Source: Pisolithus tinctorius
Taxonomy: Eukaryota; Basidiomycota; Agaricomycetes; Boletales; Pisolithaceae
Direction of reading: 5' to 3'
Assembly (NCBI GenBank): GCA_024663395.1
Contig: JANFAH010000006.1
Span: forward strand, 1,178,001-1,242,000
DNA: 64,000 bases
Part shown: positions 52,534 through 62,905 of the stretch, piece by piece
How the letters are laid out: every line of letters begins with the position of its first letter
Position numbering within the stretch: position 1 is the stretch's first letter
The notes under the pieces: generated by a model
What the model saw: the letters and a program-made list of their open reading frames with translations, nothing else
Told to the model about the DNA's origin: nothing
The model's database searches: none
Translations under genes and position numbers: made by a program

Positions 52534-53636
52534 ATGTCTTCTTGTCAAACCTCCCCACACATGCCCACCGACTCATCTGGCTTCCAGAAGGCCACTATGC
52601 CCAAACTCCAGATCACCAGCAATGATGAGGAGGCCAACATCTGGGCCAAGATGGCCGAGTGCAAGTGGCACAAGGCATTAAGGGAAGAGGCTGCCCAGCT
52701 GGAGGCAGAGAGGCTCGAGAGGAAGTGATTAGAGGCAGAGTGGCACAAGAGGGAGCAGGTGGAAGCCAAAAAGTGAGAACAGGAGCAGTTAGAGGCCAAA
52801 AGACAAGAGCAGGAGCATCTGGAGGCTGAGAGGAAAGAGCAGGAGTGGTTGGAAGCTGAACACCAGCAACAGGAGACCCAAGTGCAACAGAAAACAGGGG
52901 AGTTGAAGGGCAAGGTGCAGGCTATGAGTACCAGTGTTGTGAACACTGTATCATGTCGACAGTGCAAGAAGGGGCAGGTGCCATGCACCTTTAGTTGCAT
53001 GCAGCAGAGTAGGTGCAAGAAGAGAACATGCAACCGGTGCACTGAGATGAAGATCAAGTGTGAGCTGCCCGAGGGGGTGGAGCCCAAGATTGAAGAGGTT
53101 GGGGCAAAGGCTGGGAAGAAAAGAGCACCAGAGGATGTTATGTTGCCAAGGGCCAGGGAGAAGAAAGTCATCTGGACCGAGTCTGGGGTGCCCAGTGAGT
53201 TGGAAGCCAGCCCCTTGGGAGTGGTCATGCCCACCACTGCCTCCTCTGACCCTCCGGTTGTGGCAGTGGTCAAAGGTTTTGAGCTGATTGCAGCAGCCAT
53301 GGACTGTCAGACTGCGGAGATGTGAGCCAGGAGGGAGACCCAGTGCCGATTCAACAGTTGGCTGGGTGATTTACTGGGTGAGTTTGAGTTCATTCTTCGC
53401 CTGACCACCCCAGTGTCCAAGTCCACTGCAGTAAAGAGCTGCACTCAGATGTGGCAGACCTGGAGCTCGAGAGCCTCCAATCAGATTGCGAAGGAGTGGG
53501 GGTGGAGTTGGATGAGGGGATCATGCACCAGCCCAAGGATGTGCACATGAAGGGTTGGTGGTCTGACTCAGGGAGTGGGGAGGAAAAGGAGCTTCAGGCG
53601 AGCAATGGGGAGGTGTTCAAGGGGGACTCTGAGTGA
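52534..53636 (+). pseudogene. Accessory gene of element E (coiled coil plus paired Cys clusters), near-intact
   Basis: ATG 52534 (MSSCQTSPHMPTDSS). Coiled coil of Glu/Ala/Arg/Gln heptads about 52640-52910; Cys part SCRQCKKGQVPC and KKRTCNRCTEMKIKCELP (about 52950-53070); Lys/Arg-rich linker; C-terminal helical domain (GFELIAAAMDCQTAEM, FNSWLGDLLGEFEF). Breaks: TGA at about 52727, 52775 and 53323, and a frameshift near 53425 (extra bases versus the D copy around 6000). It ends at 53634-53636, 120 bp from the end of the opposing pol. TTAAAA at 52484-52489 lies 50 nt before ATG, conserved in D. Placed between pol and the 3' LTR like its counterparts in A and C. It may bind nucleic acid; role unknown. 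Confidence 0.75.
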
Positions 53637-53755
53637 AAACTGGTTAGGACCAAATGCCAATGTATGTACATAGTACTAGTGGAATGAACCATCCTTGGTA
53701 TAGTAAGGAAAAACAAGAGTAAGGAAACAAGAGAGAAAGAAGAGAAAGGTATGTT

Positions 53756-56700
53756 TTAACTAGTGACTGGACCAGGTTTACCAGGGTAGGTGGCATAAAA
53801 TGCAGTGAGCAGATCTTCAGCATTACCCAGCTTGGTGGCCAGTAGCCAGGATGTCTCTTCATCAGTGCCCTCATAGCCAGCCCAGCATACCAGGTACTGT
53901 AGCTTACACCTCCGTCATTGGTCTACCTTTGAGTCGAGGATCTCGGCGATCTTGTACTCTGGTTCACCATCAACCTCAACCAGAGGTGGTGGTGGCTGAG
54001 TTCAGTTCAGGATAGTGTTGGGGTGTGCTGGTTCTAACTGTGACACATGGAACACCGGGTGTACTGCACACATGGAGTCCAGGAGGTGAAGGGTGAATGA
54101 GTGGGTGCCAGGCTGGGCTATTACCAGGTAAGGGCCTAGGTTCTTGTCTGCGAGTTTCTGTGATGGTCTTGTGGTCTGGAAGTACTTGGCTTTGACATAG
54201 ACCTGGTTGCTGAGGTTGATCTCGGGTGCCAGTAGCCTTTTCACATCTGCTGGACCTTGGTATCTAGCTTGGGCTAGTGCCATCTCTTCTCATAGGAACT
54301 GGTGTAGTTCATCTAGGTCCACAGCATAGTCCCTAGCCCGAGCCAAGGACAGGTCCCTTTCAGGGAAGACTGAGAGGTTAGGGTGGTAGCCCTTGTTGGC
54401 AAAGAAAGGGGAAACACCAGTGGTGGCACTCGGGGCATTGTTGTAGGCAAACTTGGCCAACAGAAGTAACTCGGCCCAGTTGTCCTGTTGGTAGTTGCAA
54501 TATACCTGGAGGTACTGTTCCAAGGTCTGGTTTGCTTGTTTGGTCTGGCCATCTCCTTCCAGGTGGTACCCAGAGGTGAAGTGTAGGTGCATATTCAGTG
54601 CGTTACCCAAGGACTGGAAGAAGTGCAAGACAAATTCGGAGCCTCGGTCAGAGGTTACATGTGCCAGGACACTGTGTTTCGAGAAGACATGGAGTAGGAA
54701 GAGTTGAGCAAGCTCAGGGGAGGTGATAGTGTCATAGGTGGGTATGAATATAGCCTGCTTGGACAGTCGGTCCATGACCACCAGGATAGCAGTGTGACCA
54801 CTGGATGCCAGTAGGTGCTCAATGAAATCCATAGAAATGGAATTCCATGGCTTTTCCAGTATCAGTAGTTGTTTCAGGGTGCCATATGGTTGGTGTCTGG
54901 GTGTTTTGGCTCTCACGCATGTAGTACAGGACCTCACATACTCCTTGACAAAGGTGTGAATGCCAGGCCAGGTGTACTCTCACCAGATCAGTTCCAATGT
55001 CTGATTCTGGCCAAAGTGTCCTGACAGCAGGTGATCATGCTTGTACTGAAGGACCTTGAGCCAAAGGTCATTGGCATCTGGTACATAGATCTGGTTATTG
55101 AGGCGCAGCAGACCAGTGCTGTCGACCAACCACCGAGGGTTGGAACTGTCTGTGAGTCAGTGTTGGGATAGTGGGTCCAAGGGTAGTGCAGCAAGTATTT
55201 CATTGTGGAGTTGCTCTATGTCCATCAGAAGGCTGGCACATAGTACAGGGTACTCCAAGCATGTGGCATGGAGAGCCGAGACCAGCTGTTCTTGCATGAA
55301 CACTGGTCGGAGGTTGTGGGGGTTTGCCTGGGCATAGCCCCTATCCCCCTCTTTAGGGTAGACATCTCATCATCTAGTGAGAGCGTCAGGCTTAGCACTG
55401 AGCTTACCCAGGTGAAAACGGATGACAAGGTTGAACTGTGACAAGTACTCAGACCACCAGGCTTGCTGGCGTGTGAGTACCTTAGAGGTTGAGAAGTATT
55501 TGAGGTTCTTGTGATCGGTGACCACATCAATGGGTAGAGGAGCACCCTCCAAGTAGTGTCTCCAGGCCCAGAAGGCCTCAAAGATAGCAAGCAACTCCTT
55601 ATTGTGGGTGTCATAGTTGAGTTCTGGTGCAGACAGTGTCCAGGAGTAGAAGGTGACTGGGCAAAATTGGTTGTCTTCGCTGGTAATGGACAGTATGCCA
55701 GCGATGGCATAGTCTGAGGCATCGGTTTCCACTGTGAGTTGAGCACCAGGAATGAAGTGAGTAAGGATAGGAGCAGTGGTGAAAGCTTCTTTGAGCTTAT
55801 TGAAGGCCAACTGGCACTCCTCAGAGAAGTTCCAGGGTATGTTTTTTCGTGTAAGGTGGGTCAAGGGGATGACAATGTCCAAGTAGTTGTAGATGAAGCA
55901 TTGGTAGAAGTTGGCAAAGCCTAGGAAGGACTGAATGTCCTTGACCTTCCAGGGTTTGGGCCAGTTGCAGACAGCTTTGATCTTTTTGCTGAACATGCTG
56001 AGGCCAGTTGGCGAAAGGCAGTAGCCTAAGTATTCTACTGACTTGGAGTGGAACTCACATTTTTCCAGTTTGGCATACAGGCATGTTTCCAGAGTCGGCG
56101 CAGAACCTCTTTAACATGCTGCCAGTGCAAGTTCTCATTGTTGGAGTAGATGAGTATGTCATCCAGGTAGACCATGACACACATGTCTAGGAGGTCAGCG
56201 AACACTGTGTTGACAAAGCATTGGAATGCCACCAGGGCATTGGACAGACCAAAAGGCATGACAAGCCATTCGAAGGATCCATACTGAGTGCAGAATGCAG
56301 TTTTCCATTCATCACCATCGGCGATCTGGACTAGGTGACATGCATGTCTGAGGTCGATTTTGGTGTAAACCTTGGCCTGGGATGGCGAGTCCAGGAGGTC
56401 TGTGATGAGGGGTAGTGGGTAATGGTCCTTTTTAGTGATTTTGTTCAAGCCCTGGAAGTCAACACAAAGCTGAAGGGAGCCATCCTTCTCCTTGACAAAG
56501 AGGACTGGTGCTCCATGGGGGGAAGAGGTTGGTTGGATGAACCTGGTAGCCAGATGCTCATCTAGGAAGGCCCAGAGAGCTTCAAGCTCTACTGGTGACA
56601 GGGAGTAGATAGGGCTGAGGGGTGGTGATGAGTCTCCTTCCAGCTCGATCTTAAGATTGTGTTCTCAGTGGGGTGCTAGGGTAGTGGCTTTGGATTTACT

Positions 56701-57464
56701 GAACACATCAGCATACTCATGGTACTCCAGTGGAATGCTGGAGAGGTTCAGTGTGTCTTCTACTTTTGAAGACTGAAGAGAGGTGAGAGCCAAGGGATGG
56801 AGCTGGAGGCTGAACTGAGAAGACCCTTCAAGTTTACATGCCCAGACATAGGCTGCAGCATTGATGAAGGCAATAGGTGGGCAAGTCAAGTCTAGTGCAA
56901 CCAGTTTCTCTAATTGCAGGGTCAGATGCTCATTAGAGCTGAGGGTGGTTGGGCCAGGAGCCAAAGGCTTGGGGTCAGGGGGTGACGTCGGGGGGTCTGG
57001 CACTCATTGTACAGGCATCTGGAATCTAATACTGCTCAAGACCCAGTCAATTGACAGATTGTGTTGGGTGAGCCAGTTGTATCCTAAGACTGCCTTGCAC
57101 TCAGAGTCCAGTGGGGTCACATAGAGGGTGACTGGGGTTGCATCACTGGAGGGAAAAACAAAGACAAGATCTGCTGCCTGGGTGATGACTGAGTTGGATG
57201 TGCCATCAAACAGCTGAAGCTGGACTGGTGGGACAGAGTAAAGGGGGACAGAGATTTTATTTGCAAATTTTGTATCTATGAAACAGTGTGTAGAGCTGGA
57301 GTCAACAAGTACCAGGAATGCTGGCTTGTTGTAGGATGCTAAAGAAATGGTAGGCATAAGACTATTCGGGTTGCAAAGAGCAGATGCATTGAGCTTAACC
57401 TCCAAGAGCACACCACTGGAGTCAATGCAGTCCTCAGGGTGTGTGAGGTTCTGAGGGCCACTGA
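53756..57464 (-). pseudogene. pol of element E: protease, RT, RNase H, integrase, chromodomain
   Basis: Protease (57411-57004): LVLVDSSSTHCFIDTKFANK. RT: NKITKKDHYPLPLITDLLDS, YTKIDLRHACHLVQIADGDE, and VMVYLDDILIYSNNEN with both catalytic Asp kept. RNase H (55996-55370): IAGILSITSEDNQFCPVTFY, FRAWRHYLEGAPLP-like; integrase: RSCTTCVRAKTPRHQPYG, SMDFIEHLP, VTSDRGSEFVLHF, GDGQTKQANQTLEQ where the catalytic Glu is Lys. Chromodomain at the end (LQYLVCWAGYEGTDEETSWL), stop 53756-53758. A few TGA stops and at least two frame changes (near 56000 and 54960) break it. Confidence 0.9.
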
Positions 57465-58832
57465 CTATTTTTTTGCCTCGGTGGAGGCCTCTGGTGTGGC
57501 TTCTGGAGCTGCTGCAGCTGCTCTAGCCTTGGCCACCTTCTTGGGGCATTCCTTGGCTACATGACCATCCCCTCTGCAGAACATGCAGAGCTTTAAGTCA
57601 AAACATCACTTTCACTTGGCAGCCATTAACTTTCCATCCTTGCCGAGTTTGTTGCTGGCTGTTTCAGGCTTTGAAGACCCAGTGTTGGTACTGCCAGTCT
57701 TTGGTGCAGTGGGGGACTGGGAGGTGTTGGATACCGAGGTTTTCCCTTTGTTGGTGTTCGAGTCTTTATTGCCAGTCTTTGGCAAGTTCTGACTACCGGA
57801 AGACTGGTTCTGGCATTGGACCTCCTCACATCTTTCCCAGTAGTGGGCATCTATGTCCTGAGCTAGATGGCAAAGATCTTCAAGGGTGCGGGGTTTGCCT
57901 ACCTGGCTTATCTTGTCTTTGATTCAGTCGGGAAGACTGGCATAGAAGAAGTGGCAGAGAGCCCCATTGCCGTAACCCCAGACCTGGGTAGCTAGCCTGT
58001 TAAACTTGACCATGTATTTGTTGATGCAGTGGGTTTCTTTCATGGTTAGGTGGTCAAGCTGGTTCTTGGCTTCTGCTACCAGGTTGTGGGAGCCAAAGGT
58101 CGACTGGAGTTCAATGACAAACTCACACCAGTTATCCATCCACAGGGGTCGGTCCTCAGGTTTGCCAGTGAGGAGAAGGTCTGGTTCAAACCATTTGAGT
58201 GCCATTCCCTTGAGGTAGGATTGGGCAAAGGTTACCTTTTGGCGGTCATCACAAAAGGTTCAGGGTTTGTTCTGGAAGGTCAACTCGCACTGGATGAGGA
58301 ACTGGCAGAGCTTCTTTGGGTCAGTGCCATCAAAGGTATCTGGCTCTTGGACCTTGGCTGATCCTGAGCTTCCTTCAGTGTTTCGGCAGGAAGATCAGGT
58401 GAGAGACTGTATGGCCCTGGTGAGACTGCCCAGGACCCTCATGGTTTGCAGGTCAGTTTCCTCGTTTTCACCTTCCTCAGGGTTAGGCCTGATAGGATCA
58501 TCATTGTTGTCATTGTCATCATCACTGGAGTGATGGTCAGAGTCGTCCAGGTCATCATCACCATCACCTCCAGGGTTGCCGAAGGGAGCAGGAGGTTGAT
58601 GACTGGCTGGTGTTGGTGTACCTTGATCATTGGAAGCCAGTGTAGTACTGGAACGACAGGCTGAGAATCCTTGGAACTGCTGCACAACCACAGAAGTTCA
58701 GTGGTGACTAGCAAGGGAACTGAGGGCTGACTGGTGGCAAGGGTCATCTGAGGTTTTGGGTTGGGTTGGTCTCAAGGCAGAGGCAGATTCTAAAGCACAG
58801 TCTGCTCAAGCTTGGGTGCGAGTTCTGGTCAT
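57465..58832 (-). pseudogene. gag of element E
   Basis: ATG at 58832 (MTRTRTQA). TGA codons at about 58809 and 58700 fit decayed CGA. An Asp-rich stretch follows (GGDGDDDLDDSDHHSSDDD, about 58590-58530), then the gag core (KKLCQFLIQCELTFQNK, QSYLKGMALKWFEPDLLLTG, FNRLATQVWGYGNGALCHFF), then a Ser/Thr/Lys linker and CCHC knuckle CMFCRGDGHVAKEC (about 57590-57550). The frame ends GCA AAA AAA TAG, stop 57465-57467; the A7 run (57474-57468) would allow a -1 slip into the protease frame. Confidence 0.85.
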
Positions 58833-58859
58833 GGGTGGTGAGTGACTTGCACAAGTGGT

Positions 58860-58870
58860 AGTCTGAATAT
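58860..58870 (-). other. Predicted self-priming primer-binding site of element E
   Basis: Minus-strand ATATTCAGACT starts 2 nt after the 5' LTR and is the exact 11-nt reverse complement of AGTCTGAATAT in the LTR (59075-59065). No TGG as for a tRNA 3' end. Confidence 0.8.
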
Positions 58871-58872
58871 AC

Positions 58873-59358
58873 TGTTAAGTTTGTGACTAGGACAGGGGTC
58901 GAAGGCCAAAGGCTGAGTGCTGGGTACGACAACCCTTGGTCTGAGCTCATGTGCTAGACCCTTGTGCAAGCTGGGTTGAAGTCAGAGAGAGCTGAGGGGG
59001 GTCAGGAGCAAAAGCTGAGAGTCGTCTCAGGCTTAAGCTTAGGAGCAGAGGGTGAACTAGTTTGATATTCAGACTGAGGAGCTAAGTACAATCTACATAG
59101 GGTATATATACCAGAGACTGGCAACCCAAAGGCTGAGGTTACCAGTGAGGGACTAAATAGCTGTGTGAGGAACTAACTAAAGGTTAGATGAGGAGGCAGG
59201 GATCAGAGAGCTGAAGACAGACACTGCCTCAGCATAAGTGAGGGCAGTACAAAAGCTAACTAGAAAAGTATAGTAAGGAACAGAGTATGTCTCAGCATTC
59301 AGTGTTAGCTTGGCATTCTGAACCTAAGACCAAACCATGGTTTTCTTGGTATATGACA
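58873..59358 (-). repeat. 5' LTR of element E (486 bp)
   Basis: Runs TGTTAAG to ATATGACA on the plus strand; partner of 51906-52391; flanked on the right by CCTAC. Confidence 0.96.
59065..59110 (-). promoter_or_regulatory. Predicted LTR promoter and transcript start of element E
   Basis: On the minus strand TATATATA (59110-59103) is followed 35 nt later by AGTCTGAATAT (59075-59065), which pairs exactly with the primer-binding site. Confidence 0.65.
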
Positions 59359-59363
59359 CCTAC

Positions 59364-60776
59364 ACCCAATTCTGGGCATTGATGGAAGGTTGAGGCACTG
59401 ATTATCAAACATGAGAGATGAGATGCCAATTGTCAATAGCATAGCCTCAAGAGGCAGGGAAGAATGGAAGAGCCTCACATGCTGGTTGATGGTGCTGTGC
59501 ACAAAGCAACTCGATGGACAAGAAATTACAAGTTACAGTCAAGAACTGATGCAGACCTTGATGACAACTTGATATATCATTGACTGCTATAGGCTGATAT
59601 ACCTTTTCTGGATGACCATAATTATAGGCTTCCAAAGTACCTTGATAGCTTTCAATTTTCTGTCTGCAATGTTTTGTGGCAGACAACAGGCTGTGGTATC
59701 TGTCAGATCTGGCAGGCCATTGCCATTACCTCCGAGCAAGGGAATCTGTGATTTATCCTATGGAAAGTCATCCAGTGACATAAATGCATAGGACCTGGAA
59801 TGGAGATCAACAATCTGGCTATTTCAGCCCAGCAAAAACTTGTGGGACAAAGCAACTTTCAGATTGGGATGGGGATGCATCCAGGAACGTGCCACTACTT
59901 GTAGCATGGGTCACAGGACACCCGATTATCTGTACCGATGTAGGAGTTGTGTTTCAGACAACTGGATTCTACTTTGAGGTACCCTACATCTTCGAACTTG
60001 TTTCTCACATAGATGTGAGAGTTGATGGCTGCACAACTGTTCATTGTGGAACTGAACTGAGCATGGCACCAAGGCTTGCAGTGTTCCCCACAAACCACCC
60101 CTGCACTGGGTGTCCATTAGCTCATGATCAGCAATGCCTACCCCTTTGCAAATTCCCTCACTGCCCTTGCCTCCTAGACAAGATATCATCCATGTGGATT
60201 ATGATATCCAACACTGGGACAGAGTCTCCCCTCACCAGGTGTTTGACGATATGTCAATGTACAAACCTGCTTCCATCGATGACAAGGTAGACACCTTTCT
60301 GAAGGGACATGGTTGTGGATCAACTTGATCTGAATCCTCATACTGTAGACATTTCATAGCTTGGAACTTCATATTCCCTAGAATGCCATAGCTGTAGGTA
60401 CTATGCATCAAGGCAAAAGCTAAACCTCAGGCTGTCGAGCCCATGGGGGGTAGCCACAGTGCTCCTTGCAAATTGTGTATCTTCTCATATCCTCAAAGGT
60501 TGCTGTCATAGCTCCAATGGAACTCATCTTACTCATCTCAATTGATCTTTTACAAATTCAGATAGTTGAACATAAGGCACTTCCTCCTGTGGCATCCAGG
60601 GGTGCCCAGAGGGCTTTGTATACTTATGTAAGTTGATATAAAGTCAAAAAACTGACCACATGAGTCATCATTTTGAAATGGCTACCATTTGATCAAACCT
60701 TATCCAAAACCATTGGCCCCTGCACCAATAGAGAGCCAATGGTGAGGGCTTTGTTTCATACACTTACAGTGGCTCA
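59364..60776. other. Low-copy DNA without recognised gene
   Basis: Short ORFs on both strands (59784-60290 plus is the longest) have no recognisable domain. CpG-poor. A 25-bp similarity links ATCCAGGGGTGCCCAGAGGG (about 60595) with ATCCAGGGGCACCTGCAGGG (about 61768), on either side of the Tc1 fragment. Confidence 0.5.
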
Positions 60777-61608
60777 AAAAAGTGTCCCAATGTTGGGTGA
60801 TTTTGAAAAGAGTTGATATTTGTGAGAGAGTCAATAGGAATTAGTTCAAACTCCTTCAGGACCAAAAGTAGTACTAACTGTTGCCTTGACAACATGGGCT
60901 TGCTTATGTAATTTGGTTGACATGGTACCAAGATATCACCATTTTAAAATGACATCTCATTGGGACACTTTTTTGAGCATGATGTTGTCAGTCATTATTT
61001 AGCAAATAACATAAAGATTTGACAACTTCTGAGGAATTTTGTGCTTCAACCCTGACTGATTATGTAATGTACATAATCCTGAGCCATAAAAATGGCTTGG
61101 GTCCCACTCAGCTAACCCTACTTCACCATGAAATGCATTTTTGCCTCTGCTAGAGCAAATATCCACCTTATGTCTGAATCTGGCCTTTCTGCTCATCAAA
61201 TCTCCTCTACAACTGGTCAGGGGAGCTCTACTGTGGCCAGGGTCATTAAAGAGTTCCAACTAGATTAAGGAAAACCTCAAACTAGGATATCCTTACCAGC
61301 CTTCTTCTCCCAGCTGAGGAGAATAGTCTCTAGTATGACCTCTGGAAGAGCTGAAAATGCTGTCCAGGCTACCCATATAATGTGTGTGGCCCTCTCCTCT
61401 CCTGTCACTTTCCAAACTGTTTGCAGTGTGCTGAATTCTGCATCCCTGAAGGCTGTAGTCAAGCAGGAGATGCCACTCTTGTCTTGCAAGCATACACAAC
61501 AGTGACTTGCCTCTGCTCTTAAGCACCAAAACTGGTCTGTGGATGACTGCACTGGGGTCATCTGGTCAGTTGAGCCCAAGATCAATAGTATTGGACCAGA
61601 TGGGCCCA
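60777..61608 (+). mobile_element. Tc1/mariner 5' half, FB1 family, unpaired
   Basis: Starts CAGTGGCTCAAAAAAGTGTC after TA (60775-60776) and aligns with the FB1 arms. The transposase reading gives SESGLSAHQISSTTGQGSST, VARVIKEF, TSGRAENAVQATHI, then NWSVDDCTGVIWSVEPKINS, ending IGPDG at about 61608. Normal Tc1 elements continue with the catalytic domain and a second terminal repeat; both are missing. The end lies at nearly the same transposase codon as in the foldbacks. Confidence 0.82.
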
Positions 61609-61914
61609 TCCTTATGATGATATTTCATACCACTCACCAGCTACATCATCTACCAGCCAACATAGAACCTATCATGAACAATTATGATTGCACCCAATTT
61701 CCCACATACTGTGAGTGCATGCATAACATCACTTTTGTGTATCATACTACCAACATCATATGGAGCATCCAGGGGCACCTGCAGGGCTTTGGTATGTATA
61801 AATGCAAATCACACCTGAGCCACATCAGACCAATTCCTTACACCCCAAGTCACTCCCAGAACCTTCAGGTACTCCTGTTCCTCTCAGTGGCAAAATCTGA
61901 GTCATTAAGAACAA
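61609..61914. other. 3' flank of RIB3
   Basis: Transition from CpG-poor repeat to host sequence. It probably includes the RIB3 3' UTR. No further repeat recognised. Confidence 0.5.
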
Positions 61915-62737
61915 CTAGGTGTTTTGTGGGTTTACCGGTACATTTGCGAAGAACTTCCTGTACTCTACAACCATTTCCACACTGATCATCTTGAGGCCCC
62001 ACAAGTCTGCAAAAGCCCTACACTCGTCCCGACGAGCCATAGTTCCTTTTACATCATCATTTACGAGCTCGCACAAGACTCCTCCAGGAGGATGCCCAGT
62101 CAGCATGCATAGGTCAACACTACATTCCGTGTGACCCCTACGTACGAAGACGCCTCCATCGCATGCACGCAATGGAACCATGTGACCTGGTCGCGCAAAG
62201 TCACTGGCTATGGCACGGTTGTCGACTAGTTTTCGTGCCGTCAAGGAACGGTCACTGGCGGATATGCCAGTGGTTGTACCTGTGAAACGTCACACCCAAG
62301 GTAACGTACACAGATCGAGCGAGCAACAAACCATGTTTGTAATCCACCGTGAGGGCATAGGCTGTCCTGTACCGCTCATTGTTATTTGCGACCATCATCG
62401 GAATCTCCAGTTCATCGAGACGCTGTTGGGGAAGAGCGACACAAACAAATCCACTTGTTGATATGTCAGACTAGACGAGTTCGATCCTTTCTAAAAGTCC
62501 GTACCTTGTATACTTGATGATCCAAGCCATGATTTCTGTAGTACACATGCTCGCAGACATGATGATGTCGCCCTCGTTTTCTCTATCCTCGTCATCCATA
62601 ACAATGATTGGTTCGCCCCGTGCAAAGGCTGCCAGGGCGTCCTCTATGGAGTCAAACTCAAAACAAGTCCGAGTGGGCTGGTTTTTAGGTCGAGTGGGAT
62701 ACCAGGATCCACGAATGGATCCATTTGTATGTGCCAT
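61915..62737 (-). CDS. RIB3: 3,4-dihydroxy-2-butanone 4-phosphate synthase
   Basis: Join 62737-62505, 62453-62332, 62279-61915; introns of 51 and 52 bp with GT-AG ends, in phase, 239 residues. The enzyme converts ribulose 5-phosphate to formate and 3,4-dihydroxy-2-butanone 4-phosphate, the four-carbon donor for riboflavin. Visible family motifs: [20 protein letters not shown], acidic loop [10 protein letters not shown] (metal and substrate binding), [75 protein letters not shown] and [16 protein letters not shown]. Residue order and length fit the monofunctional fungal RibB-type enzyme; no GTP cyclohydrolase II domain follows. The NDD-VK-GTM segment has two more residues than many homologues. 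It shares a 168-bp upstream region with the carrier gene. CpG-rich, intact. Confidence 0.96.
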
Positions 62738-62905
62738 ACTCTAAGTCGAGACGAGAATGGTCCGCCGGGAAAAATGTAAGCGGTCGGCTGTTTGCGGAAC
62801 CAAAGAGCCGACACAAATTTTTGGCCAGGTTTTTGCATTTGCCACTCAACGTCTTACCACTAACTCACCGTCTCTCGACGCTCGTTTACCCATAGAGCAC
62901 TCGTC
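62738..62905. promoter_or_regulatory. Divergent promoter region of RIB3 and MIR1
   Basis: 168 bp between the two ATG codons, so it must hold both 5' UTRs and promoters. CpG-rich, no clear TATA box. A short pyrimidine-rich stretch precedes the carrier ATG. Confidence 0.7.

Larger units (their letters stand above)
51906..59358 (-). mobile_element. Ty3/gypsy chromovirus E, complete, 7453 bp
   Basis: Two 486-bp LTRs, target duplication CCTAC (51901-51905, 59359-59363), no nested insertion. On the minus strand: LTR, primer-binding site, gag, pol with chromodomain; then a convergent plus-strand accessory gene before the 3' LTR. The polypurine tract TAAGGGGGGGATAC abuts the 3' LTR. More CpG survives than in C or D and coding frames are longer, so it is the best-preserved element of its family here. 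Confidence 0.96.

Noticed and set aside
59784..60328. 168-codon plus ORF and neighbours
   Set aside because: Composition is not convincing and no domain was recognised; the region is CpG-poor like the repeats.
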